From Prorocentrum cordatum (lineage: Eukaryota; Sar; Dinophyceae; Prorocentrales; Prorocentraceae), in assembly GCA_963575745.1 (NCBI GenBank), contig CAUYUJ010015685.1, forward strand, positions 35,001 through 99,000: a DNA stretch of 64,000 bases, given 5' to 3'. Every line of letters begins with the position of its first letter. The stretch's first letter is position 1. The notes beneath the pieces are model-generated. The model searched no databases. It was not told where the DNA came from and saw nothing but the letters and a program-made list of their open reading frames with translations. Below are positions 22,262 to 36,837 of the stretch, in pieces. A program made the position numbers and the translations under genes.

Positions 22262-23010
22262 GGTAATCAAGGAGAAGGAGGGGGAGGGGGAGTGGGAGGA
22301 GGAGAAGGAGGAGGAGGAGGAGGAGGAGGAGGAGGAGGAGGAGGAGGCAGGAGGAGGAGGAGGAGGAGGAGGAGCGAGGAGGAGGAGGAGGAGGGCGGAG
22401 GAAGGAGGGAGGAGGAGGAGGAGGAGGAGGAGGAGGAGGAGGAGGGAGGAGTGAGGAGGAGGGAGGAGGAGGAAGAGGAGGAGGAGGAGGAGGGGAGGAG
22501 GAGGAGGAGGCAGAAGGCGGAGGAGGAGGAGGAGGAGGAGGCGGAGAGGCGGCGGGGAGGAAGGCGGAGGAGGAGGGAGGATGGAGAGGAAGGGAGGAGG
22601 GGAAGGAGGAGGAGAGGAGGAGGAGGGGAGGAGGAGGAGAAGGAGGAGGAGGAGGAGGAGGAGGATAGGAGGAGGGAGGAGGAGGCGGAGGAGGATGGAG
22701 GAGAGGAGGAGGAGGAGAGGAGGAGGAGGAGGAGGAGGAGGAGGAGGAGGAGGAGGAGGAGGAGGAGGCGGAGAGAGGAGGAGGAGGAGGAGGAGGAGGA
22801 GGAGGAGGAGGAGGAGGAGGGAGGAGGAGAGGAGGAGGAGGAGGGAGGAGGAGGAGGAGGAGGAGGAGAGGAGGAGGAGGAGGAGCAGGAGCAGGAGGAG
22901 GAGGAGGAGGAGGAGGGGGAGAGGAGGGGGAGGAAGAGGAGGAAGCAGGAGGAGGAGGAGGAGGAGGAGGAGGAGGAACAGAAAAACGGGGAGGGGAAGG
23001 AGGAGGGGGG
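22262..23010 (+). repeat. (GGA)n array, about 750 bp
   Basis: GGA/GAG triplets with GCG and AGA interruptions. Poly-Glu/Arg/Gly frames on + and poly-Ser/Pro/Leu on - are artefacts. It truncates retroelement copy 1. Confidence 0.95.
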
Positions 23011-23200
23011 GCAGGAGGAACGCGGCGCGAGGAGGATGAAGAGGAGCAGGGAGGCGGCAGGAAAGAAGCAAGGAATGAACGGACGATGACAAGGATGGCG
23101 AGAATTGGGGCTTTGGGGATATGTTGTGGTGAAGGGTTCTTCGAAAACTCGCAATGCCATTTTGGCGCCATCTTGGGGCCTCTTGGGGAGGGGGAGGAGG
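23011..23200 (+). repeat. Dispersed repeat, shared with 36018-36205
   Basis: Both stretches contain gcggcgcgaggaggatgaag, acggacgatgacaagga, gatatgttgtggtga and ctcgcaatgccattttggcg, in the same order and orientation, then enter CTTGGGGCC-type sequence. Confidence 0.85.
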
Positions 23201-23249
23201 AAGAGGAGGAGAGGGGGCAAACGGACGAGGAGGAGGGGAGGGAGGGCAA

Positions 23250-23570
23250 GCAAGGTGCGCTCGCGTCATATCTGACATCCTACCCCTCCCTCCCATCCTT
23301 TACCATGGCGCAGATCCCCTCTCTACTCGCACAGTGGGATGTTGAGCGGGGCAATGATCCCGACAGGGTATGCGAGGCATTGTAGAGCACGGCGTGGCAT
23401 GGCGTAGAAGAACACCGCGAAGCGTAGTATCAACCTAGCATTGCATTGCATGCCGTGGCATGGCACGGGAAATGACGCCAGCGCTGCAGCGGGAACGCGA
23501 GTCGAAACGAGCGGAAACGCGGAAATGAGGCCAGCGCTGCAGCGGGAACACGATTCGGAACGAGCGGAAG
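23250..23570 (+). repeat. Dispersed repeat copy 2 plus 53-bp units
   Basis: Matches 8638-8990: the tcatatctgacatcctaccc stretch, the cattgcattgcatgccgtgg stretch, then two to three 53-bp units with gaaatgaggccagcgctgc. Confidence 0.85.
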
Positions 23571-23640
23571 CACGCTGGAATCGGCCCGGGAGGCTTCCCG
23601 GGCGCCAGAAGCAGAAATTCAGCATTTTCAGAAGAAAAAT

Positions 23641-23830
23641 GTGTATTGGAATGGTTTTTTTCGGCGCCGCCTCGGAGCTCGATTTTCAGGCGCCGGCCGG
23701 AACCAGCTCCGGAGCCGGCCCGGGCGCTGGCGCGGGCGCCGGCTCGGGCGTCCGGCCCGGGCGCCGGCTCGGGCGCCGGCCCGGGCGTCGGAATCGGCCC
23801 GGGAGGTCTCCCGGGCGCCGGAAACATAAA
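23641..23830 (+). repeat. GC-rich dispersed repeat on the left of the satellite
   Basis: From gtgtattgga through ggcgccgcctcgga, gcgccggccggaacc and repeated gggcgccggc. The same sequence, about 85% similar by eye, begins at 35651 to the right of the satellite, in direct orientation about 12.0 kb away. Confidence 0.8.
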
Positions 23831-26800
23831 TTCCGCATTTTTTAAAGAATTATCCCAGTGCGACCCTACGTAGGAGTTGGAGCATCTAAGAAAACAACAT
23901 ATACATCTACAGCGACAACTACATTAACATCTACACCTGCATCTACATCTACATCATCATCAACGGCGGGACTCACATCTACATCTACATATCGATCTAC
24001 ATCTACACCTACATCTACATCTACATCGACATCTCCGTCTCCATCTACATATCCATCTAAATATACATCTACATCTACATCTACATCTACATCTACATCT
24101 ACATCTACATCTACATCTACATCTACATCTGCTTCTGCATCTACATCTACGTCTACATCTACATCTACATCTACATCTACATCTACATCTACATCTACAT
24201 CTACATCTACATCTACATCTACATCTACATCTACATCTACATCTACATCTACATCTACATCTACATCTACATCTACATCTACATCTACATCTACATCTAC
24301 ATCTACATCTACATCTACATCTACATCTACATCTACATCTACATCTACATCTACATCTACATCTACATCTACATCTACATCTACATCTACATCTACATCT
24401 ACATCTACATCTACATCTACATCTACATCTACATCTACATCTACATCTACATCTACATCTACATCTACATCTACATCTACATCTACATCTACATCTACAT
24501 CTACATCTACATCTACATCTACATCTACATCTACATCTACATCTACATCTACATCTACATCTACATTTACATTTACATCTACGTCTACGTCTACATCTAC
24601 ATCTACATCTACATCTACATCTACATCTACATCTACATCTACATCCACATCCACATCTACATCTACATCTACATCTACATCTACATCTAGAAAAACCATC
24701 TACATGCTACATCTACAACCGTACCCTACATCTACTCTACATCTACATCTAATCTACATCATACATCTCATCTAACATCTACATCTACATCTACATCTAC
24801 ATCTACATCTACATCTACACCGACATCTAGCATCTACATCTACATATACATCTACAATCTATGTTCATATAAATCAACATCTACATGTACAATCTACATC
24901 TCATATACATCTACTAATACATCTACATCTACCATCTATCATCTACATCTACATCTACATTCTGACATCTAACATCTACATCTACATCTGGACATCTACA
25001 TCTCACCTCTACATCTACATCTACATCTACATCTACATCTACATCTACATCTACAGCGACATCTAAATCTCCATCTACATCTACATCTACATCTTACAGC
25101 TACAGCTACATCTATGTCTACATCTGTACATCTACATCTACATCTACATCTACATCTACATCTACATCTACATCTACATCTACATCTACATCTACATCTA
25201 CATCTACATCTACATCTACATCTACATCTACATCTACATCTACATCTACATCTACATCTACATCTACATCTACATCTACATCTACATCTACATCTACATC
25301 TACATCTACATCTACATCTACATCTACATCTACATCTACATCTACATCTACATCTACATCTACATCTACATCTACATCTACATCTACATCTACATCTACA
25401 TCTACATCTACATCTACATCTACATCTACATCTACATCTACATCTACATCTACATCTACATCTACATCTACATCTACATCTACATCTACATCTACATTTA
25501 CATCTACATCTACATCTATATCTACATCTAAATCTACAACCACATCTACATCTACATCTACATCTACATCTACATCTACATCTACATCTACATCTACATC
25601 CACATCTACATTTACATCTACATCTACATATCCATCTACACCTACACCTACATCTACATATACATCTACATCTACATCTACATCTACATCTACATCAACA
25701 TCAACATCTACATCTACATCTACATCTACATCTACATTGACATCTACATCTACACCTACACCTACATCTACATATACATCTACATCTACATCTACATCTA
25801 CATCTACATCTACATCTACATCTACCTACATCTACATCAACATCTACATGTACATCTACATCTACATATACATCTACATATACATCTACATCTACATCTA
25901 CATCTACGTATACATCTACATCTACATCTACATCAACATCTACATCTAACTATACATCTACATCTACATCTACATCCACATCTACATCTACATATACATT
26001 TACATCTACATATACATATACGCATACATCCACATTTACAGCGACACTTACATCTACATCTACATATGCATCTGCATCTGCATGTGCATGTGCATATGCA
26101 GCTACATATACATATATATCTACATATACATAAACATCTACACCTACATCTACATCTACATCTACATCTACATCTACATCTACATCTACATCTACATCTA
26201 CATCTACATCTACATCTACATCTACATCTACACTTCTACATCTACATCTACATCTACATCTACATCTACATCTACATCTACATCTACATCTACATCTACA
26301 TCTACATCTACATCTACATCTACATCTACATCTACATCTACATCGACATCGACATCGACATCGACATCGACATCGACATCGACATCGACATCTACATCTA
26401 CCTCTACATCTACATCTACATCTACATTTCCATTTACATCTGCACCTACATCTACATCTACATCTACATCTACATCTACATCTACATCTACATCTACATC
26501 TACATCTACATCTACATCTACATCTACATCTACATCTACATCTACATCTACATCTACATCTACATCTACATCTACATCTACATCGACATATACATCTACA
26601 TCTACATCTACATCTACATCTACATCTACATCTACATCTACATCTACATCTACATCTACATCTACATCTACATCTACATCTACATCTACACATCTACATC
26701 TACATCTACATCAACATCTACATCTACATCTACATCTAAATCTACATCTACATCTACATCTACATCTACATCTACATCTACATCTACATCTACATCTACA

Positions 26801-29800
26801 CATCTACATCTACATCTACATCTACATCTACATCTACATCTACATCTACATCTACATCTACATCTGCATCTGCATCTGCATCTGCATCTGCATCTGCATC
26901 TACATTTACATTTACATTTACATTTACATCTACATCTACATCTACATCTACATCTACAGCTGCATATACATCTACATCTACATCTACATCTACATCTACA
27001 TCGCCATCTCCATCTCCATATCCATCTCCATCTCCATCCCCATGTCCATCTTCATCTCCATCTCCAACTCCATCTACATCTACATCTACATATACATCTA
27101 CATCTGCATCTACATCTACATCTACTTCTACATCTACATCTACATCTACATCTGCATCTGCAGCTACATCTACATCTACATCTACATCTACATCTACATC
27201 TACATCTACATCTACATCTACGTCTACGTCTACATCTACATATGCATCTACATCTGCATCTACATCTACATCTACATCTACATCTACATCTACAGCTACA
27301 GCTACATCTACATCTACATCTACATCAACATCTACATCCACATCCACATCTACATCTACATCTACATCTACATCTGCATCTACATCTACATCTACATCTA
27401 CATCTACATCTACATCTACATCTACATCTACATCTACATCTACATCTACATCTACATCTACATCTACATCTACATCTACATCTACATCTACATCTACATC
27501 TCTACATCTACATCTACATCTACATCTACATCTACATCATCTACATCTACATCTACATCTACATCTACATCTACATCTACATCTACATCTACATCTACAT
27601 CTACATCTACATCTACATCTACATCTACATCTACATCTACATCGACATCTACATCTACATCTACATCTACATCTACATCGACATCTACATCTACATATAT
27701 ATCTACATCTACATCTACATCTACATCTACATCTACATCTACATCTACATCTACATCTACATCTACATCTACATCTACATCTACATCTACATCTACATCT
27801 ACATCTACATCTACATTTACATCTACATCTACATCTACATCTACATCTACATCTACATCTACATCTACAGCTACAGCTACATCTACATCTACATCTACAT
27901 CTACAGCTACAGCTACCGCTACAGCTACAGCTAAAGCTACAGCTACAGCTACAGCTACAGCTACAGCTACAGCTACAGCTACATCTACATCTACATCTAC
28001 ATCTACATCTACATCTACATCTACATCTACATCTACATCTACATCTACATCTACATCTACATCTACATCTACATCAACATCTACATCTACATCTCCATCT
28101 ACATCTACATCTACATCTACATCTACATCTACATCTACATCTACATCTACATCTACATCTACATCTACATCTACATCTACATCTACATCTACATCTACAT
28201 CTACATCTACATCTACATCTACATATACTCTACATCTACATCTACATCTACATCTACATCTACATCTACATCTACATCTACATCTACATCTACATCTACA
28301 TCTACATCTACATCTACATCTACATCTACATCTACATCTACATCTACATCTACATCTACATCTACATCTACATCTACATCTACATCTACATCTACATCTA
28401 CATCTACATCTACATCTACATCTACATCTACATCTACATCTACATCTACATCTACATACATACATCTACATCTACATCTACATCTACATCTACATCTACA
28501 TCTACATCTACATCTACATCTACATCTACATCTACATCTACATCTACATCTACATCTACATCTACATCTACATCTACATCTACATCTACATCTACATCTA
28601 CATCTACATCTACATCTACATCTACATCTACATCTACATCTACATCTACATCTACATCTACATCTACATCTACATCTACATCTACATCTACATCTACATC
28701 TACATCTACATCTACATCTACATCTACATCTACCTCTACAGCTGCATCTGCATCTGCATCTGCATCTGCGTCTGCATTAGCATCTGCATCTGCATCTGCA
28801 TATGCATCTGCATCTGCATCTGCATCTGCATCTGCATCTGCATCTGCAGCTGCATCTGCATCTGCATCTGCGTCCGCATCTAGATCTAGATCTAGATCTA
28901 GATCTAGATCTAGATTTAGATCTACATCTACATCGACATCGACATTGGCATCGACATCGACATCGACATCGACATCGACATCGACATCGACATCGACAAC
29001 TGACAACTGACATCGACATCGGCATCGTCACCGCATCGACATCTACATCTACATCTACATCTACATCTACATCTACATCTACATCTACATCTACATCTAC
29101 ATCTACATCTACATCTACATCTACATCTACAGCTACATCTACATCTACATCTACATCTACATCTACATCTACATCTACATCTACATCTACATCTACATCT
29201 ACATCTACATCTACATCTACATCTACATCTACATCTACATCTACATCTACATCTACATCTACATCTACATCTACATCTACATCTACATCTACATCTACAT
29301 CTACATCTACATCTACATCTACATCTACATCTACATCTACATCTTCATCTTCATCTTCATCTTCATCTTCATCTACATCTACATCTACATCTACATCTAC
29401 ATCTACATCTACATCTACATCTACATCTACATCTACATCTACATCTACATCTACATCTACATCTACATCTACATCTACATCTACATCTACATCTACATCT
29501 ACATCTACATCTACATCGACATCTACATCTACATCTACATCTACATCTACATCTACATCTACATCTACATCTACATCTACATCTACATCTACACCTACAC
29601 CTACACCTACATCTACATCTACATCTACATCTACATCTACATCCACATCCACATCCACATCCACATCCACATCCACATCCACATCCACATCCACATCCAC
29701 ATCCACATCCACACCCACATCCACATCCACATCCACATCCACATCTACATCTACATCTACATCTCTACATCTACATCTCTACATCTACATCTACATCTAC

Positions 29801-30080
29801 ATCTACATCTACATCTACATCTACAACTACAACTACATCTACATCTACATCTACATCTACATCTACATCTACATCTACATCTACATCTACATCTACATCT
29901 ACATCTACATCTACATCTACATCTACATCTACATCTACATCTACATCTACATCTACATCTACATCTACATCTACATCTACATCTACATCTACATCTACAT
30001 CTACATCTACATCTACATCTACATCTACATCTACATCTACATCTACATCTACATCTACATCTACATCTACATCTACATCT

Positions 30081-30475
30081 ACAGCCACATCTACATCTAC
30101 ATCTACATCTACTTCTGCAATTACATCTACATCTACATCTGCATCTACATATACATATACATCTACATCTACATCTACATCTACATCTACATCTACATTT
30201 ACATCTACATCTACATCTATATCTACATCTACACTTACATGTACATGTACATCTACATTTGCATCTACATCTGCATCTACATATACATCTACATCTACAT
30301 CTACATCTACATATACATCTACATCTACATCTACATACACATATACATCTACATTTACATCTACATCTACATCTACATCTACATCTACATCTACGTATAC
30401 ATCTACATCTACATCTACAGCTACAGCTACAGCTACAGCTACAGCTACATCTACATCTACAATCTACATCTACAT
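30081..30475. repeat. Higher-order duplication inside the satellite, left copy
   Basis: The irregular segment with acagccacat, acttctgcaattac, cacttacatgtacatgtac, acatacacatatac and five agctac units recurs at 33802-34196. Two landmarks give the same offset (30081 to 33802 and 30461 to 34182, both 3721 bp), so there is no net indel over about 380 bp. Confidence 0.9.
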
Positions 30476-31793
30476 CTACATCTACATCTACATCTACATC
30501 TACATCTACATCTACATCTACATCTACATCTACATCTACATCTACATCTACATCTACATCTACATCTACATCTACATCTACATCTAGAGCTACATCTACG
30601 TCTTCGTTCTAAGTCTTACGTATACGGCTTTAATCTACTCTAAATCTACATCTCATTCTACATCTACATCTACTCCTGACACCTACACCTACAAGCTACT
30701 ACACTACACCGACACTAACACTACACCTACACCTAACATTACACTACACCCCTACACTACTCTTACACCATACACTACACCTACACCTACATCTACATCT
30801 TACATCTACATCTTACATCTTACATTTACATTCTACATCTACATTTCTACATCCTACATCTTCATCTACATCTACATCTACATCTAACATCGCCATCCTA
30901 CATCTACATCTACATCTACATCTACATCTACATCTCCATCTCCATCTCCATCTCCATCTCCATCTGCATCTGCATCTGCATCTGCATCTGCATCTGCATC
31001 TGCATCTGCATCTGCATCTGCATCTGCATCTGCATCTGCATCTGCATCTGCATCTGTATCTGCATCTGCATCTGCATCTGCATCTACATCTACAGCTACA
31101 GCTACAGCTACAGCTACAGCTACAGCCACATCCACATCCACATCCACATCCACATCCACATCCACATCCACATCCACATCCACATCCACATCCACATCCA
31201 CATCCACATCCACATCCACATCCACATCCACAACCACATCCACAACCACAACCACAACCACAACCACAACCACAGCCACATCCACATCCACAATCCACAT
31301 CCACATCCACTATACCACATCCACATCCACATCCACATCCACATCCCATCCACATCCCACATCCACATACACATCCACATCCACAATCCCCATCCCACAT
31401 CCACATCCACATCCAAATCCCATCCACATCCACATCCACATCCACATCCACATCCTCCACATCCCAATCCACTCCACATCCACATCCACATCTATCATCT
31501 ACATCTAACCTCCAATCCACATCCACATCCACATGCACATTCCACATCCAACATCCACATCCACATCCACATCCCATCCCACATCCACATCCACATCCCA
31601 TCCCCATCCAAATCCCAACATCCACATCCCATCCACATCCACTTCCACAGCCACAGCCACAGCCACAGCCACATCCACATCCACATCTACATCCACGTCC
31701 ACATCCACATCCACATCCACATCCACATCCACATCCACATCCACATCCACATCTACATCTACATCTACATCTACATCTACATCTACATCTACA

Positions 31794-31889
<96 letters not shown>

Positions 31890-33801
31890 TCTACCTCTAC
31901 CTCTACCTCTACCTCTACCTCTACCTCTACCTCTACCTCTACCTCTACATCCACATCCACATCCACATCCACATCCACATCTACATCTACATCTACATCT
32001 ACATCTACATCTACATCTACATCTACATCTACATCTACATCTACATCTACATCTACATCTACATCTATCCACATCTACACTACATCTACATCTACAATCT
32101 ACACTACATCTACACTAACATCTACATCTACATCTAATCTACACATCTTACATCTACATCTTACATCTACATCTAACATCTACATCGTATTATTATCTGC
32201 TACATCTACATCGACATCTAACATCTACATCTACATCTACAATCTACATCTAATCTAAATCTACATCACATCTACATGCTTACATCTACATCTACATCTA
32301 CATCTACATCTACATCTACATCTACATCTACATCTACATCTACATCTACATCTACATCTACATCTACATCTACATCTACATCTACATCTACATCTACATC
32401 TACATCTAAATCTAAATCTACATCTACATCTACATCTACATCTACATCTACATCTACATCTACATCTACATCTACATCTACATCTACATCTACATCTACA
32501 TCTACATCTACATCTACATCTACATCTACATCTACATCTACATCTACATCCACATCCACATCCACATCCACATCCACATCTACATCTACATCCACATCCA
32601 CATCCACATCCACATCCACATCCACATCCACACCCACATCTACATCCACATCTAACATCTACACTACATCTAACATCTACTCTACATCTACATCTACATC
32701 TACATCTACATCTACATCTACATCTACATCTACATCTACATCTACATCTACATCTACATCTACATCTACATCAACATCTACATCTACATCTACATCTACA
32801 TCTACATCTACATCTACATCTACATCTACATCTACATCTACATCTACATCTACATCTACATCTACATCTATATCTACATCTACATCTACATCTACATCTA
32901 CATCTACATCTACATCTACATCTACATCTACATCTACATCTACATCTACATCTACATCTACATCCACATCTACAGCTACATCTACATCTACATCTACATC
33001 TACATCAACATCTACATCTACATCTACATCTACATCTACATCTACATCTACATCTACATCTACATCTACATCTACATCTACTTCTACATCTACTTCTACT
33101 TCTACATCTACATCTACATCGACATCGACATCGACATCGACATCGACATCGACATCGACATCGACATCGACATCGACATCGACATCGACACCTACATCTA
33201 CATCTACATCTACATCTACATCTACATCTACATCTACATCTACATCTACATATACATCTACATCTACATCTACATCTACATCTACATCTACATCTACATG
33301 TACATCTACATCTACATCTACATCTACATCTACATCTACATCTACATCTACATCTACATCTACATCTACATCTACATCTACATCTACATCTACATCTACA
33401 TCTACATCTACATCTACATCTACACATCTACATATACATCTACATCTACATCTACATCTACATCTACATCTACATCTACATCTACATCTACATCTACATC
33501 TACATCTACATCTACATCTACATCTACATCTACATCTACATCTACATCTACATATACATCTACATCTACATCTACATCTACATCTACATCTACATCTTCA
33601 TCTACATCTACATCTACATCTACATCTACATCTACATCTACATCTACATCTACATCTACATCTACATCTACATCTACATCCACATCTACATCTACATCTA
33701 CATCTACATCTACATCTACATCTACATTTACATATACATCTATGTCTACATCTACATCTACATCTACATCTACATCTACATCTACATCTACATCTACATC
33801 T

Positions 33802-34196
33802 ACAGCCACATCTACATCTACATCTACATCTACTTCTGCAATTACATCTACATCTACATCTGCATCTACATATACATATACATCTACATCTACATCTACA
33901 TCTACATCTACATCTACATTTACATCTACATCTACATCTATATCTACATCTACACTTACATGTACATGTACATCTACATTTGCATCTACATCTGCATCTA
34001 CATATACATCTACATCTACATCTACATCTACATATACATCTACATCTACATCTACATACACATATACATCTACATTTACATCTACATCTACATCTACATC
34101 TACATCTACATCTACGTATACATCTACATCTACATCTACAGCTACAGCTACAGCTACAGCTACAGCTACATCTACATCTACAATCTACATCTACAT
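33802..34196. repeat. Higher-order duplication inside the satellite, right copy
   Basis: Partner of 30081-30475 at an offset of 3721 bp, apparently near-identical through all irregular hexamers. Confidence 0.9.
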
Positions 34197-35430
34197 CTAC
34201 ATCTACATCTACATCTACATCTACATCTACATCTACATCTACATCTACATCTACATCTACATCTACATCTACATCTACATCTACATCTACATCTACATCT
34301 ACATCTACATCTACATCTACATCTACATCTACATCTACATCTACATCTACATCTACATCTACATCTACATCTACATCTACATCTACATCTACATCTACAT
34401 CTACATCTACATCTACATCTACATCTACATCTACATCTACATCTACATCTACATCTACATCTACTACATCTACATCTACATCTACATCTACATCTACATC
34501 TACATCTACATCTACATCTACATCTACATCTACATCTACATCTACATCTACATCTACATCTACATCTACATCTACATCTACATCTACATCTACATCTACA
34601 TCTACATCTACATCTACATCTACATCTACATCTACATCTACATCTACATCTACATCTACATCTACATCTACATCTACATCTACATCTACATCTACATCTA
34701 CATCTACATCATACATCTACATCTACATCTACATCTACATCTACATCTACATCTACATCTACATCTACATCTACATCTTCATCTACATCTACATCTACAT
34801 CTACATCTACATCTACATCTCGACATCGACATCGACATCTACATCTACATCTACATCTACATCTACATCTACATCTACATCTACATCTACATCTACATCT
34901 ACATCTACATCTACATCTACATCTACATCTACATCTACATCTACATCTACATCTACATCTACATCTACATCTACATCTACATCTACATCTACAACTACAT
35001 CTACATCTACATCTACATCTACATCTACATCTACATCTACATCTACATCTACATCTACATCTACATCTACATCTACATCTACATCTACATCTACATCTAC
35101 ATCTACATCTACATCTACATCTACATCTACATCTACATCTACATCTACATCTACATCTACATCTACATCTATCTACATCTACATCTACATCTACATCTAC
35201 ATCTACATCTACATCTACATCTACATCTACATCTACATCTACATCTACATCTGCATCTACATCTACATCTACATCTACATCTACATCTACATCTACATCT
35301 ACATCTACATCTACATCTACATCTACATCTACATCTACATCTACATCTACATCTACATCTACATCTACATCTACAGCTACAGCTACATATACACCTACAC
35401 CTACACCTACACCTACACCTACACCTTCTA

Positions 35431-35650
35431 CACTTTCGTGTTGCTGATTTTGTTTGATAATGTTTTTTGATTTTGTTTAACATGAAATATGCTAAGCTAA
35501 GATGATATAAGCAATGCTATGCTAAGGGAGCGTCAATGGGGGAACCGCGGGGCGGATCCTGGGGGAACCGCCCGGGGCGGGGAGCACCTCCCAGCCCTTT
35601 AAGCATACAGAGTAATAGCCATTCTAGGCAGAGCCTAGGTGGGGACAAAT
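35431..35650. other. Unique junction right of the satellite
   Basis: AT-rich then GC-rich sequence containing gctaagctaag and a near-palindromic ggggaaccgc pair (35546-35585). No gene. Confidence 0.5.
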
Positions 35651-36018
35651 GTGTATTAGACTGGCCTCTTCTCGGCGCCGCCTCGGAATTCGATTTTCCG
35701 GCGCCGGCCGGAACCGGCTCCGGACCCGGCCCGAGCGCCGGCCCGGGCGCCAGCTCGGGCGTGCAGCCCGGGCGCCGGCGGAAATGAGGCCAGCGCTGCA
35801 GCGGGAGCACGATTCGGAACGAGCGGGGCCCGAAAATGAGGCCGGCGCCTCAGCGAGAGCAGCATTTTTGAAACAAAAATGCAGGCGAAAACCCAATTCC
35901 GGGGAATCCTGTGTGTAAAAAAACCGTACGCGGGGGGGGTCGAGTATTTTCAGAGCACTTTCGAACCGTCATCAAGGGGAAGAGGGATAGTAGTATTCAT
36001 ATTGAGTAACTGTGGAGG
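35651..36018 (+). repeat. GC-rich dispersed repeat plus 53-bp units, right of satellite
   Basis: 35651-35780 repeats 23641-23770. It then carries 53-bp units (aaatgaggccagcgctgcag) and the gtagtattcatattgagtaa stretch also found at 9150. It shows that the satellite lies within or between copies of one composite repeat. Confidence 0.8.
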
Positions 36019-36205
36019 AGCAGGAGGAGCGCGGCGCGAGGAGGATGAAGAGGGCAGGGAGGCGGCAGGAAAGACGCAAGGAAGGAACGGACGATGACAA
36101 GGAGGACGAGAAGTCGAGCTTTGAGGATATGTTGTGGTGAGAAGTTCTTCGGAGACTCGCAATGCCATTTTGGCGCCATCGTGGGGCCCTCTTGGGGTCC
36201 TCTTG
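36019..36205 (+). repeat. Dispersed repeat, shared with 23011-23200
   Basis: See 23011-23200. The (GGA)n tract is only a few units long here, whereas it is about 750 bp in the other copy. Confidence 0.85.
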
Positions 36206-36760
36206 AGGCCTTCTTGGGGCCCTCTTGGGGATCTTTTGGGGGAGTCTTGGAGCCCTCTCGGGCCTCTTTGGGGGGTCTGGGAGGCCTCCTGGGGCCGTCT
36301 TGGCACCGTGGCTCAAAAGGAGGGGGGGGGGAATTCGGCCTCCCCCCCCATCGGGGGCTCTCGAACGGCATGTTGGGGCCCTCTTGGGGCGCTCTTGGGC
36401 GCCTTTCGGGCGATCTTGGGGCCGTCTTCGGCTTTCTTGGGCCCCATTTTGGGCCTCTTTTGGGCCATTTTGGGGCCATCTTGAGGCTTCCAAAGCCCAT
36501 CGGAAGCGAAAAGGCGATAATGCCAAAAACATTGTTTTTTTTCAAGGTTTTTGAAGGGTTTTGGCATCTTGGAGGGCGCCGTGGAGGGCTCGAAGGGCAC
36601 TTGGATCCGTCGTGGGGCTGTCTTGGGGCCTCTTGGGGGTATGTCGGAGGCTATCTTGGCCCATCCTGAAGTAGCATGGGCCATCTTGGTGGCCATCTTG
36701 CGACTTCGAAGCCCTCTTGGAGCAATCTTGGGCCATCTTGGGCGCTCTAACGCCTCGGCA
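36170..36760 (+). repeat. CTTGGGGCC-type degenerate tandem array
   Basis: Units such as ggggccctcttgggg, gggccatcttgggg and ggccattttggggcc, interrupted by G/C runs and a T-rich patch at 36533. Confidence 0.8.
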
Positions 36761-36837
36761 CCCCCCCCTTTCCTGGCCCGGGGGGGGTCAGTGGAAGAGA
36801 GGAAAAACGCGCTATACCACCTAAGCCCAGAGGGCTG

